Made by a program: the position numbers and the translations under genes
In this document: positions 1-7,031 of the stretch, in pieces
Layout: every line of letters begins with the position of its first letter
How positions within the stretch are numbered: position 1 is the stretch's first letter
Assembly (NCBI RefSeq): GCF_010093305.1
Contig: NZ_PDWS01000012.1
Location: 62,001-126,000 of the forward strand
Length of the DNA stretch: 64,000 nt
Origin: Pseudoxanthomonas sacheonensis
GTDB lineage: Bacteria > Pseudomonadota > Gammaproteobacteria > Xanthomonadales > Xanthomonadaceae
Direction: 5' to 3'
The notes under the pieces: model-generated
What the model saw: only the letters and a program-made list of their open reading frames with translations
The model's database searches: none
What the model was told of the DNA's origin: nothing

Positions 1-1
1 T

Positions 2-157
2 CCGTTAGTGAACATCAACGTTTTTTCCGGACGCAAATCCTCGCCGGACAATTTTCTGCATTGCGATTTCTTTCAGGACACCCTGGCCGCCGCAGCCAAG
101 ACCCCGGTCGTTTTGCATTGCAAGCTGATCGACGAACCTTCCAGCTCCACGCGATAG
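2..157 (+). CDS. C-terminal fragment of an unrecognised protein (runs off the left edge)
   Basis: An open frame enters from the window edge and stops at a TAG (155-157), giving about 51 residues that end in a mixed hydrophobic and acidic segment (…VVLHCKLIDEPSSSTR). Codon use is plausible for a real gene, but the fragment is too short to identify. A second short coding-looking stretch follows in another frame (204-284, ends …DFVTKDGVAYR then TAA), so this may be the decayed end of one gene rather than an intact C-terminus. Confidence 0.3.
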   Translation, partial: PLVNINVFSGRKSSPDNFLHCDFFQDTLAAAAKTPVVLHCKLIDEPSSSTR

Positions 158-329
158 GCTCAGCGCTGATCCGCCGCGCAACAACCACGCGTACTGAATC
201 GCCATGCCGGGCGATCCGGCGGCCTGGACCGACAACGTGATGGAAGAGGATTTCGTGACGAAGGATGGTGTGGCCTATCGGTAACCGGCCATCGAACAAG
301 GCAGATCGGCGCAACGGATTTTCGGATTG

Positions 330-357
330 AAAAAGCGGCCGTTTGGCCGCTTTTTTT
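330..357. terminator. Bidirectional intrinsic terminator
   Basis: A GCGGCC/GGCCGC stem (335-340 and 345-350) with a GTTT loop is flanked by an A run on the left and seven T on the right. It can end transcription arriving from the left edge and also serve the leftward gene at 385-579. Confidence 0.8.
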
Positions 358-384
358 GTCACCGGTGCTAGTGGACGCCCAGCG

Positions 385-579
385 TCACCAGACGCATCTC
401 CAGCCCACGATCTGGCCCTGCGCATTGTAGATGTACTGCCTCTCCTGGCCCGCCTGGCAGACAGGATGAAGGCCGTAGGAATAGTTCGTTTCTTGCGGCA
501 GCGACAACTCGGCCGCATTCTTCGCTTGTGCGGTCGACATGCCCAACACCATCATCGCTCCCAGAATCAGCATCTTCAT
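385..579 (-). CDS. Small secreted hypothetical protein
   Basis: A 64-residue product starting MKMLILGAMMVLGMSTAQA, a clear Sec signal peptide cut after AQA. The mature part is about 45 residues with two Cys (in HPVCQAG and GWRCVW) that could form a disulfide. An alternative ATG nine bases upstream (588) lies directly behind a GGAG and would add MHS. No family is recognised. The gene stands alone and faces the terminator at 330-357. A periplasmic or secreted location is inferred from the signal peptide only. Confidence 0.6.
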   Translation of the reverse strand: MKMLILGAMMVLGMSTAQAKNAAELSLPQETNYSYGLHPVCQAGQERQYIYNAQGQIVGWRCVW

Positions 580-843
580 ACTATGCATTGCTCCATTATT
601 TTTCTTGTGGCCCCTTCGACTGCATGAATCGTGTCCTACGGGGAAGAGTGACCGCCGCAGGAACATTTTCCTGCGACGACCCGATGCTAGCAATGGAATG
701 TCCGCACTCACAAGGAAAAAAGCGCCTGCAACATCAAATGCTCCATCGCTCACAGATAGCCGGCTCGTGGATGTCACTGCGACGCGCATTTCCGTAGCGT
801 GTTCGATGCATGTCTCACGATCGATGCATCGGCCACGCCGGGA

Positions 844-1458
844 CTACGCTCCCGACGCGCGAATGCCCAAGCGACCTGCGACCGCAACCCATGACAGCCA
901 CAAACCGAATGCGATGCGTTGCGCCAATCCTGCAGGCATGAAATCGGTGAATACGAATCCGGCCAGCATGACGCCAGCGGCAATCGCCAGGCACAGCCAG
1001 GCGAATCGGCGCGCGTTCGGATAAGCCAACAGCCCGGCTCCCATCAGCACCGCAGCGGGAACGAACGCCACCGTCCACAGCATCCAGGCTGTGCCGTGCA
1101 GCCGGCTGCTTTCGTTCTCCAAATCCTGGGGATCCAGCGGCAACAGACCCATGGCGATGAAAGCCAATGCCGACAGGAACACCAGCTGCGCGCCGATGCG
1201 AAGGGACCAGCCGGCGCCCGCCGGCAACCGGCGACGCAACGCCATCGCCACGACTCCGGCCAGCATTCCCGGCATCACGAACGCCAGCAGATTGAAGGCC
1301 AACGCATTCGGGAAACCTTTGGCGCCAAGCAGAGCAACCGGCATCCGCAGCTGCGAATAACCATCCAGCGCCATACCGAAACCACTCACCGATACCAGAA
1401 ACAGGATCGCGGCGATCCAGCCGGCATGACCCGGCAATGACCTCATTCGGTCTTCCAT
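844..1458 (-). CDS. DUF998 family membrane protein
   Basis: A 204-residue integral membrane protein with about six hydrophobic segments, beginning [20 protein letters not shown]. The pattern, including the loop [18 protein letters not shown] after helix 3, matches DUF998 proteins, whose function is unknown. The start at 1458 is chosen because a GGAGGTG lies just upstream and the gene then overlaps the end of the HTH regulator by 16 bases, implying translational coupling. It is the last gene of a three-gene run (membrane protein, HTH regulator, DUF998). Confidence 0.75.
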   Translation of the reverse strand: MEDRMRSLPGHAGWIAAILFLVSVSGFGMALDGYSQLRMPVALLGAKGFPNALAFNLLAFVMPGMLAGVVAMALRRRLPAGAGWSLRIGAQLVFLSALAFIAMGLLPLDPQDLENESSRLHGTAWMLWTVAFVPAAVLMGAGLLAYPNARRFAWLCLAIAAGVMLAGFVFTDFMPAGLAQRIAFGLWLSWVAVAGRLGIRASGA

Positions 1459-1658
1459 CGAAACACCTCCTCCACGCCCACGCCGAATGCGCGTGCGATG
1501 CGGAACGCCAGTTCCAGCGACGGCGAATACTTGCCCGCTTCCAAGGCGATGATCGTCTGCCGGGTCACGCCGCAGGCCTGGGCCAAGGCTTCCTGCGTCA
1601 TCTCGCCGCGCTCGAAGCGCCAGCGGCGGATGTCGTTGGCGATGGGAGTGCCGGTCAT
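1443..1658 (-). CDS. Small XRE-family HTH transcriptional regulator
   Basis: A 71-residue protein that is almost only a helix-turn-helix: [20 protein letters not shown] carries the two helices and is followed by [20 protein letters not shown]. This is the YozG-like compact XRE type, usually encoded beside a membrane protein. The start overlaps the stop of the upstream membrane gene (ATGA, 1655-1658) and its end overlaps the DUF998 start. It is the obvious candidate to bind the palindrome at 2301-2321 and autoregulate the operon (inference). Confidence 0.85.
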   Translation of the reverse strand: MTGTPIANDIRRWRFERGEMTQEALAQACGVTRQTIIALEAGKYSPSLELAFRIARAFGVGVEEVFRWKTE

Positions 1659-2287
1659 CGACGGTCGCGCCAGTAATAGGCGGCCGCCGCGCCGTATTCG
1701 AACAGGCCACCCAGCATCAGCGAGAAGACCAGCAGATTGGCGATCGTCACCGGCGTCGCCCAGACCAGCCTTTCCGACGGCGAAAAACCCAACGTCACCA
1801 CCAAGGCTATGACGCAGAACACCAACCCGCCACGCCCCCAACGGCTGGCGCGCGCCGCGATTTCGCGGTCGCGTTCGTCCTCTTGCACTTCGTGCTTCCA
1901 GCGCGCGCGCGTGACGCGGGACAACAGTATCCAGGCGCCAAGCAGTATCACCAGGTTGCGGCCGACGGCGCGTGCATCCGGGCCGAACACGACGGCAAAG
2001 CTTTGCCCCGAAGTCTCCAGACTGAACAGGGAAAATAGGGCAACACCAAGGATGAACCCGAATCCGTTGCGCGCTTTCCATTCCCCAGGCGAAGCGGCGC
2101 TTTCGAACCCGCTGCGCAGTGCCCGGTCGGCGGCATACAGCGCCACGGCCGCAGTGACGACCAGCAGCGCCATGCCCAATTGCCCCATATCCAAACCCAA
2201 TACACGGCCAGGCGGCTCCGCAAGTAGCAACCACAGCGCCAATACCGCAACCAGTAGCAAACCGAACCAAGCCAAATATCGCGACAT
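1655..2287 (-). CDS. Four- to six-helix membrane protein (DUF2178-like), first gene of the regulator operon
   Basis: A 210-residue protein beginning [20 protein letters not shown], with hydrophobic segments near residues 4-22, 35-55, 75-95, 105-125, 150-170 and 180-200. The cytosolic loop [17 protein letters not shown] resembles the DERE motif of DUF2178 proteins, which are often paired with YozG-like regulators. The start at 2287 has an AAGGTGA ribosome site; an upstream in-frame start at 2308 would fall inside the operator and is rejected. Function is unknown; the pairing suggests an envelope-stress or immunity-like unit, but nothing in the sequence proves that. Confidence 0.7.
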   Translation of the reverse strand: MSRYLAWFGLLLVAVLALWLLLAEPPGRVLGLDMGQLGMALLVVTAAVALYAADRALRSGFESAASPGEWKARNGFGFILGVALFSLFSLETSGQSFAVVFGPDARAVGRNLVILLGAWILLSRVTRARWKHEVQEDERDREIAARASRWGRGGLVFCVIALVVTLGFSPSERLVWATPVTIANLLVFSLMLGGLFEYGAAAAYYWRDRR

Positions 2288-2300
2288 GATGTCACCTTGT

Positions 2301-2348
2301 TTCAACATAATGTATGTTGAACATTACATCATGAAAAATCAATGTCAA
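2301..2348 (-). promoter_or_regulatory. Promoter with overlapping palindromic operator for the HTH operon
   Basis: On the minus strand a perfect TTGACA -35 (2343-2348) is followed after 16 bases by a weak -10, TAATGT (2321-2326). Overlapping the -10 and the likely start point is a perfect 9-bp inverted repeat, TTCAACATA-ATG-TATGTTGAA on the plus strand (2301-2321). A palindrome placed over the -10 fits a repressor site for the HTH protein encoded in this operon (inference). Confidence 0.7.
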
Positions 2349-2420
2349 GTCTTTTTTACATCCACTTGTATCCTTTCCTGACAACACCATCTCTCACCCA
2401 GTTTTTGAACGAGCCCCGCC

Positions 2421-3278
2421 ATGTCCGATCACGTTTTCGACGCGACCACAGAGACCTTCGAAGCCGAGGTCCTGCAAAAATCCCTGCAGACTCCCGTGCT
2501 GGTCGACTTCTGGGCGACCTGGTGCGGACCCTGCAAGACCCTGGGGCCGATCCTGGAAAAGCTGGCCGGCGAATACAACGGCGCTTTCCGCCTGGCCAAG
2601 GTCGACGTGGACAAGCAACAGGAGATCGCCGCGGCTTTCCAGATCCGTTCGGTGCCGACCGTATTCCTGGTCAAGGGCGGACAGATCGTGGACGGTTTTC
2701 CCGGCGCGGTGCCGGAAGGCCAGTTGCGCGACTTCCTGAAACAGCACGGGATCGAACCGGGCCTGGCTGCCAATGAAGAACCCGTTGCGGAAGAAGCCGC
2801 CCCGCTGGACCCGCATGCGGAAGTCCTGGCCTTGCGCAAGGCGATCGAAACCGAGCCGGACAAGGCCGAACTCAAGCTCGACCTCGCCCTGGCCTTGCTC
2901 AAGACCGGCGCAGCTGCCGAGGCCGAAACGCTGCTCGATGCCCTGCCCGCCAATCTGGCCACCGACGACCGCACGATCCGCGCCCGCTCGCGGCTGAGTT
3001 TCGTCGCGATACTGAAGGACGCGCCGCCGGTGGAAGTGCTGGAGGCCGCCATCGCTTCCGATCCGGACGACCTGCGGGCACGCCGCCTGCTGGGCGTGCA
3101 GCAGTTGCTGGGCGGAAAGGAAGAAGCGGGGCTGGAACAGTTCCTGGAAATGCTGAGGCGCGACCGCAGCTATGAGGATGGATTGCCGAAGAAGTTGCTC
3201 ATCGATGCCTTCCGCGTGGTCGAGGACCAGGATCTGGTGGGCCGGTACCGGCGGAAGATGTCTTCGCTGTTGTTCTAG
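2421..3278 (+). CDS. cnoX: Thioredoxin-TPR co-chaperone (CnoX/YbbN type)
   Basis: A 285-residue protein with an N-terminal thioredoxin fold (residues about 8-110; active site WCGPC with C35 and C38; cis-Pro in RSVPTVF) followed by a TPR region (about 130-285). That architecture is CnoX/YbbN, a redox chaperedoxin that holds oxidised substrates and hands them to GroEL. E. coli CnoX lacks the second Cys, but here CxxC is intact, so thiol reductase activity is expected. It is monocistronic, divergent from the regulator operon, and its 143-base upstream region contains that operon's promoter. Confidence 0.9.
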   Translation: MSDHVFDATTETFEAEVLQKSLQTPVLVDFWATWCGPCKTLGPILEKLAGEYNGAFRLAKVDVDKQQEIAAAFQIRSVPTVFLVKGGQIVDGFPGAVPEGQLRDFLKQHGIEPGLAANEEPVAEEAAPLDPHAEVLALRKAIETEPDKAELKLDLALALLKTGAAAEAETLLDALPANLATDDRTIRARSRLSFVAILKDAPPVEVLEAAIASDPDDLRARRLLGVQQLLGGKEEAGLEQFLEMLRRDRSYEDGLPKKLLIDAFRVVEDQDLVGRYRRKMSSLLF

Positions 3279-3320
3279 CGACACCGCGCAAGTAACGCCC
3301 AGTCCAGCAAAAAAAGCGAC

Positions 3321-3394
3321 CGTCATCCCGGCGAAGGCCGGGACCCAACCATCACCCCTCGCACAATTGGGCCCCGGCTTTCGCCGGGATGACG
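3321..3394. repeat. REP-like inverted repeat, GTCATCCCGGCGAA family
   Basis: The left arm CGTCATCCCGGCGAAGGCC (3321 onward) and the right arm …GGCTTTCGCCGGGATGACG (ending 3394) form a long imperfect hairpin around an AT-richer loop. A related copy with AGCGAAAGCT core lies at 41499-41591. It sits between cnoX and the DUF4442 gene and is a dispersed intergenic palindrome, not coding. Confidence 0.8.
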
Positions 3395-3511
3395 TTCTCC
3401 AAGGGATGGAGGCCCCTTGATGACCACCTCAAGCCACCGGCTCCATGGCTCCACGGCTTCCATACCCAATCGTATGGTAGTGTTCCGGCCAGTCCCCCTA
3501 AGAGCCGCCCC

Positions 3512-3976
3512 GTGAAACCCTCCACCCTGCGCCTGATCTTCAACCTCTGGCCGCCGTTCGTGGCCAGCGGCATCCACGTCACCCGCTTCTCGCCCGACTG
3601 GCGGCATGTCCGCGTGGAAATGCGCATGCGCCCGTGGAACCGCAACTATGTCGGCACCCACTTCGGCGGCAACCTGTTCGCCATGACCGACCCGTTCTGG
3701 ATGATTCCGATCAAGGAATGCCTGGGCAACGACTACCTGGTCTGGGACAAGGCGGCCGAGATCGAGTTCGTCAAGCCCGGCAAGGGCACGGTGCACGCCG
3801 AGTTCAATGTGGAAGACGGTGCGCTGGACGAGATCCGCGCCGCGACCGCGGGCGGAGAGAAATACCTGAAATGGTTCCCGGTCGATGTGATCGATGCGCA
3901 GGGCGATGTGGTGGCGCGGGTGCGCAAGCAGGTCTATGTGCGATTGAAGGAAAGGATTCGCACCGCAGCCACCTGA
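3512..3976 (+). CDS. DUF4442 hotdog-fold protein
   Basis: A 154-residue protein from a GTG start (VKPSTLRLIFNLWPPFVASG…). The segment RMRPWNRNYVGTHFGGNLFA, then MTDPFWM, is the hallmark of DUF4442, a hotdog-fold group related to PaaI/YiiD-C acyl-CoA thioesterases. Upstream in-frame codons back to 3389 lie in the REP hairpin and low-complexity sequence, so the GTG at 3512 is preferred, though its ribosome site is weak. Acyl-thioester hydrolysis is only inferred from the fold. It converges on the leftward gene ending at 3977. Confidence 0.8.
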   Translation: MKPSTLRLIFNLWPPFVASGIHVTRFSPDWRHVRVEMRMRPWNRNYVGTHFGGNLFAMTDPFWMIPIKECLGNDYLVWDKAAEIEFVKPGKGTVHAEFNVEDGALDEIRAATAGGEKYLKWFPVDVIDAQGDVVARVRKQVYVRLKERIRTAAT

Positions 3977-5314
3977 TCAATGCGACTGGGGTTTATTCAT
4001 CCAGCCGGCAATCGGCAGTTGCCAGGTATCGCCTTCGGGCCGGCTCTCGTACATCGGCACCACCAACGTCTTTCCGTCTTCGCTGATGCTGATTTCACGA
4101 GCCGGACTTCTGAGCGCTTGCGGGCGCGACGCCAGACGGTCGGATAGTGGACGCGTGTCGTCCGCGTTGGTGCGTAGCCACAACCAGGTCGCGACCAGTT
4201 TCTGCCGCATCTCGGCATCCTGCAGTCGCCATGCATATTCGGCGTACGCAGGCGGAAGGGTGTCGTTAACAACGCAGCCCATTGCGTTGGACACGCACCG
4301 GATCGACGCCAGCGAGGCCGGCAACGTCGCATCGCTCAAGGGCTCGTCGGCAAGAATCCGTTCACGTGCGTGCTCTTCGCAGAACCAGGTCGCGTGTCGG
4401 GCATTGCGTGCCAGCGTCTTTTCGACATCAAGGAGCCAGGAGGTTGGCTTCCAGCTTTCCCCGGCCTTCGCCTGGTAGGCGGACCGCAACATGCCCAATC
4501 CAAAGCGACCCTCGCCTAGCATGGTCGGACAGATGCTCGACGTCATAGCACCATCGGCCTGGAAAACGCGGAGGCAGTTCGTTGGAACGGGATGATCCGC
4601 CGGCAGTTCCGCCAACATGTCGACGAACAACCGGCTGGCCCCCTCCATCATCGCCACACCGATCATGCTGCCAATCAGGTTATCGCCGCTGGCCACCAGC
4701 TTGCGGGCTATCGAGGCATTGCGGCATACGCCTTCTAACGCCGATGTCGCGTCGCCGCGGGCGAAGTTATAGGCGTGCACTGGCAGATCGCGAGTCAGCC
4801 ATCGATAGTCGGGCAAGGGCGTATCGATCCGGGATGGAAACGGATTGCGGAAATAGTCGTACCCGTCCAGCGCCGCGACGCGCGACGCGATCTTGCTGCG
4901 TGCCTCCCCCTTACGCTCGTACTCCGGCAAGATCGAACGGATCTTCTGCAAACAGCCGGGTTCGCGCAAACGGCATTCGCCGCCGGCATCGGTAAGATCT
5001 CCATCGAGACGGGCGGCACCGAGCGAGAGTGAAAACAACGTCGCATCGCCCCCGAATTGAACAGGAATAGCCGCGAACCGCGCGACTTCAGGCGCCAGTA
5101 CGCTCTCGGCCTGTTCTATGGGGACATTGTAGGCCAGCAACCACAACGCGGCGCCACCGTTCCTGCCCGGCGAGGCAGGTGCAGCTTCCAACTTCGCCAG
5201 CGCTGCCGCTTCATCCGCAGGCACCGGCATCAGCCGGCTTATCGCGTAAAGCAGCAATACCGCCAGCAAAGCGCAGCCGGCCACGGCCGCGCCCCATTTG
5301 AAAACCCCGTGCAT
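3977..5314 (-). CDS. Membrane-anchored hypothetical protein, 445 aa
   Basis: The product begins MHGVFKWGAAVAGCALLAVL, a single N-terminal hydrophobic segment (about residues 5-27) that acts as a signal anchor. The remainder is a soluble, presumably periplasmic domain with eight or more Cys, several in pairs (for example GGECRLREPGCLQK), suggesting disulfides. No family is recognised. The start at 5314 is preferred to 5404 because GGGGG precedes it and the longer form would run into the divergent DUF502 gene. Confidence 0.6.
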   Translation of the reverse strand: MHGVFKWGAAVAGCALLAVLLLYAISRLMPVPADEAAALAKLEAAPASPGRNGGAALWLLAYNVPIEQAESVLAPEVARFAAIPVQFGGDATLFSLSLGAARLDGDLTDAGGECRLREPGCLQKIRSILPEYERKGEARSKIASRVAALDGYDYFRNPFPSRIDTPLPDYRWLTRDLPVHAYNFARGDATSALEGVCRNASIARKLVASGDNLIGSMIGVAMMEGASRLFVDMLAELPADHPVPTNCLRVFQADGAMTSSICPTMLGEGRFGLGMLRSAYQAKAGESWKPTSWLLDVEKTLARNARHATWFCEEHARERILADEPLSDATLPASLASIRCVSNAMGCVVNDTLPPAYAEYAWRLQDAEMRQKLVATWLWLRTNADDTRPLSDRLASRPQALRSPAREISISEDGKTLVVPMYESRPEGDTWQLPIAGWMNKPQSH

Positions 5315-5370
5315 CGCGCCCCCTGGATACCGGATCCTGTGTCGACTATAGCCCGACCCATGCAGCGCCT

Positions 5371-5376
5371 TACAAT
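5371..5376 (+). promoter_or_regulatory. Candidate -10 box of the DUF502 gene (possible leaderless transcript)
   Basis: TACAAT matches the -10 consensus at five of six positions and ends only six bases before the ATG at 5383. If used, transcription would begin at or next to the start codon. No convincing -35 is visible. Confidence 0.4.
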
Positions 5377-5382
5377 AGCCGT

Positions 5383-6057
5383 ATGACCCCCGACTCCCCC
5401 GCAACCCACCGCCCTTCCCTGCAGAAGCTCTTCCTGACCGGCCTGCTGACCCTGCTGCCGATCTGGCTGACCTGGGTAGTGGTCAAGTTCGTGTTCGTAC
5501 TCTTGTCGGATATCAGCCGGCCGCTGGTCGAACCCATGTCGCACCAGATCGCGGCCTCGTTCCCCGATTCGATGGGCTGGTTCAATGCGCAATGGGTGCA
5601 GGCCGGCATCGCGCTGATCGCCACGCTGTTCGTGATTCTGGCCGTCGGCGTGCTGACCCGGCGCGTGGTCGGGCAACGCCTGCTGGGCTGGTTCGAACTT
5701 TTGATCCTGCGCATTCCGCTGGCCAGCACCATCTACACCAGCGCGCGGCAGCTGCTGGACATCCTGCAGACCAAGCCGGGCAACACGCAACGCGTGGTGC
5801 TGGTGGATTTCCCGCACAAGGAAATGAAATCGGTCGGCCTGGTGACGCGCATCCTCAAAGAGGAAGGCACCGGGCGCGAGCTGGCCGCCGTGTACGTGCC
5901 GACCACGCCCAACCCGACTTCCGGCTACCTGGAAATCGTGCCGATAGAAATGCTCACGCCCACCGACTGGACCGTGGACCAGGCGATGAGCTTCATCATT
6001 TCCGGCGGCGCGGTTTCGCCGGAAAGCGTGCCCTTCACCCGCGCGGGCGATCGCTGA
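5383..6057 (+). CDS. DUF502 family membrane protein
   Basis: A 224-residue protein with two strong transmembrane segments (about residues 15-40 and 68-92) and a soluble domain containing the family signature RIPLASTIYTSARQLLD and VYVPTTPNPTSGYLEIVP. DUF502 proteins are widespread in Proteobacteria and their function is not established. The stop is three bases before the yhhQ start, so the two are co-transcribed. Confidence 0.85.
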   Translation: MTPDSPATHRPSLQKLFLTGLLTLLPIWLTWVVVKFVFVLLSDISRPLVEPMSHQIAASFPDSMGWFNAQWVQAGIALIATLFVILAVGVLTRRVVGQRLLGWFELLILRIPLASTIYTSARQLLDILQTKPGNTQRVVLVDFPHKEMKSVGLVTRILKEEGTGRELAAVYVPTTPNPTSGYLEIVPIEMLTPTDWTVDQAMSFIISGGAVSPESVPFTRAGDR

Positions 6058-6060
6058 CCG

Positions 6061-6837
6061 ATGTCGCCGGCGCGCACGCTCGACGACCGCGCGGTAAGGC
6101 TGTTCATCGCGCTGGCCGCGTTCTTCTGCGTCAACGCGGTGCTGGCCGAATTCATCGGGGTCAAAATCTTCGCGTTGGAAGACACTCTGGGCATCGCGCC
6201 GCTCGAATGGAACCTGTTCGGGCAGAAAGGCTCGTTGAGCTTCACTGCTGGCACCCTGTTGTGGCCGATGGTGTTCATCCTCACCGATACCATCAACGAA
6301 TTCTTCGGCCGCCGCGGCGTGAAGTTCATCTCATGGGTGGCGGTGGCGCTGATCGTCTACGGATTCCTGTTCGCCTTCGCCGCCATCGCGCTGGCCCCGG
6401 CGGGCTGGTGGGTGACGGCCGCGCAACCGCAGGGCGTGCCCGACTACCAGAAGGCTTTCGCTGCGATCTTCGGCCAGGGCATGTGGACGATCGCCGGTTC
6501 CATCGTCGCCTTCCTGCTGGGGCAGTTGATCGATGTCGCCGTATTCCACCGCATCCGCAACGCCACCGGCGAAAAACATGTGTGGCTGCGCGCCACCGGT
6601 TCCACAGCGGTCTCGCAGCTGGTCGACAGTTTCGTGGTGCTGTACATCGCTTTCGTGCTGGGACCGCAGAAGTGGCCGACATCGTTGTTCCTGGCGGTCA
6701 GCACGGTCAACTACGCCTACAAGATGCTGGCGGCGATCGCGCTGATCCCGCTGCTGTACCTGATGCGGCGCGGCATACGCGCCTACCTGGGCAGCGCGCG
6801 CGAGAAGGAACTGCGCGAGGAAGCCGCAGCCGATTGA
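6061..6837 (+). CDS. yhhQ: Queuosine precursor transporter (VUT/YhhQ family)
   Basis: A 258-residue inner-membrane protein with six or more helices. Family signatures are the early NAVLAEFIGVKIF, the helix-loop ILTDTINEFFGRRG and the C-terminal STVNYAYKMLAAI. YhhQ imports preQ0/preQ1 for queuosine tRNA modification; the later steps (tgt, queA) are encoded at 40358-42677 in this window. It is the second gene after DUF502. No PreQ1 riboswitch was seen upstream. Confidence 0.85.
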   Translation: MSPARTLDDRAVRLFIALAAFFCVNAVLAEFIGVKIFALEDTLGIAPLEWNLFGQKGSLSFTAGTLLWPMVFILTDTINEFFGRRGVKFISWVAVALIVYGFLFAFAAIALAPAGWWVTAAQPQGVPDYQKAFAAIFGQGMWTIAGSIVAFLLGQLIDVAVFHRIRNATGEKHVWLRATGSTAVSQLVDSFVVLYIAFVLGPQKWPTSLFLAVSTVNYAYKMLAAIALIPLLYLMRRGIRAYLGSAREKELREEAAAD

Positions 6838-6849
6838 ACCTGCGGTGAT

Positions 6850-6946
6850 TGTAGGAGCTGCGTAAGCTGCGACCACTGCAATCGCACGATCCGGAAAAGC
6901 CCGCTGCAAACGTAATTGCCTGGTCGCAGCTTACGCAGCTCCTATA
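6850..6946. repeat. REP-like palindrome, GTAGGAGC family, copy 1
   Basis: Arms TGTAGGAGCTGCGTAAGCTG (6850 on) and its reverse complement ending CTCCTATA (6946) flank about 45 bases. The right tip departs from the usual CTCCTACA and reads TATAAT (6943-6948), a perfect -10 hexamer facing the DUF885 gene. Confidence 0.85.
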
Positions 6947-7031
6947 ATCATGCCTATCCGTGACTTTCGTCGCTGGCCCCGAACGCCCGCATACGGCACT
7001 CTCGCTGGCTAACGCCCTCCGGAGCCTTGCG

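Noticed and set aside
804-831. CGATGCAT inverted repeat (12-base gap) upstream of nothing recognisable
   Set aside because: Short, with no adjacent promoter or gene start in the right place; probably chance.
6838-7031. PreQ1 or other riboswitch near yhhQ, queA or the receptors
   Set aside because: No matching conserved core was recognised upstream of 6061, 42677, 45135 or 58903; the visible structures are REP palindromes or a Fur box.
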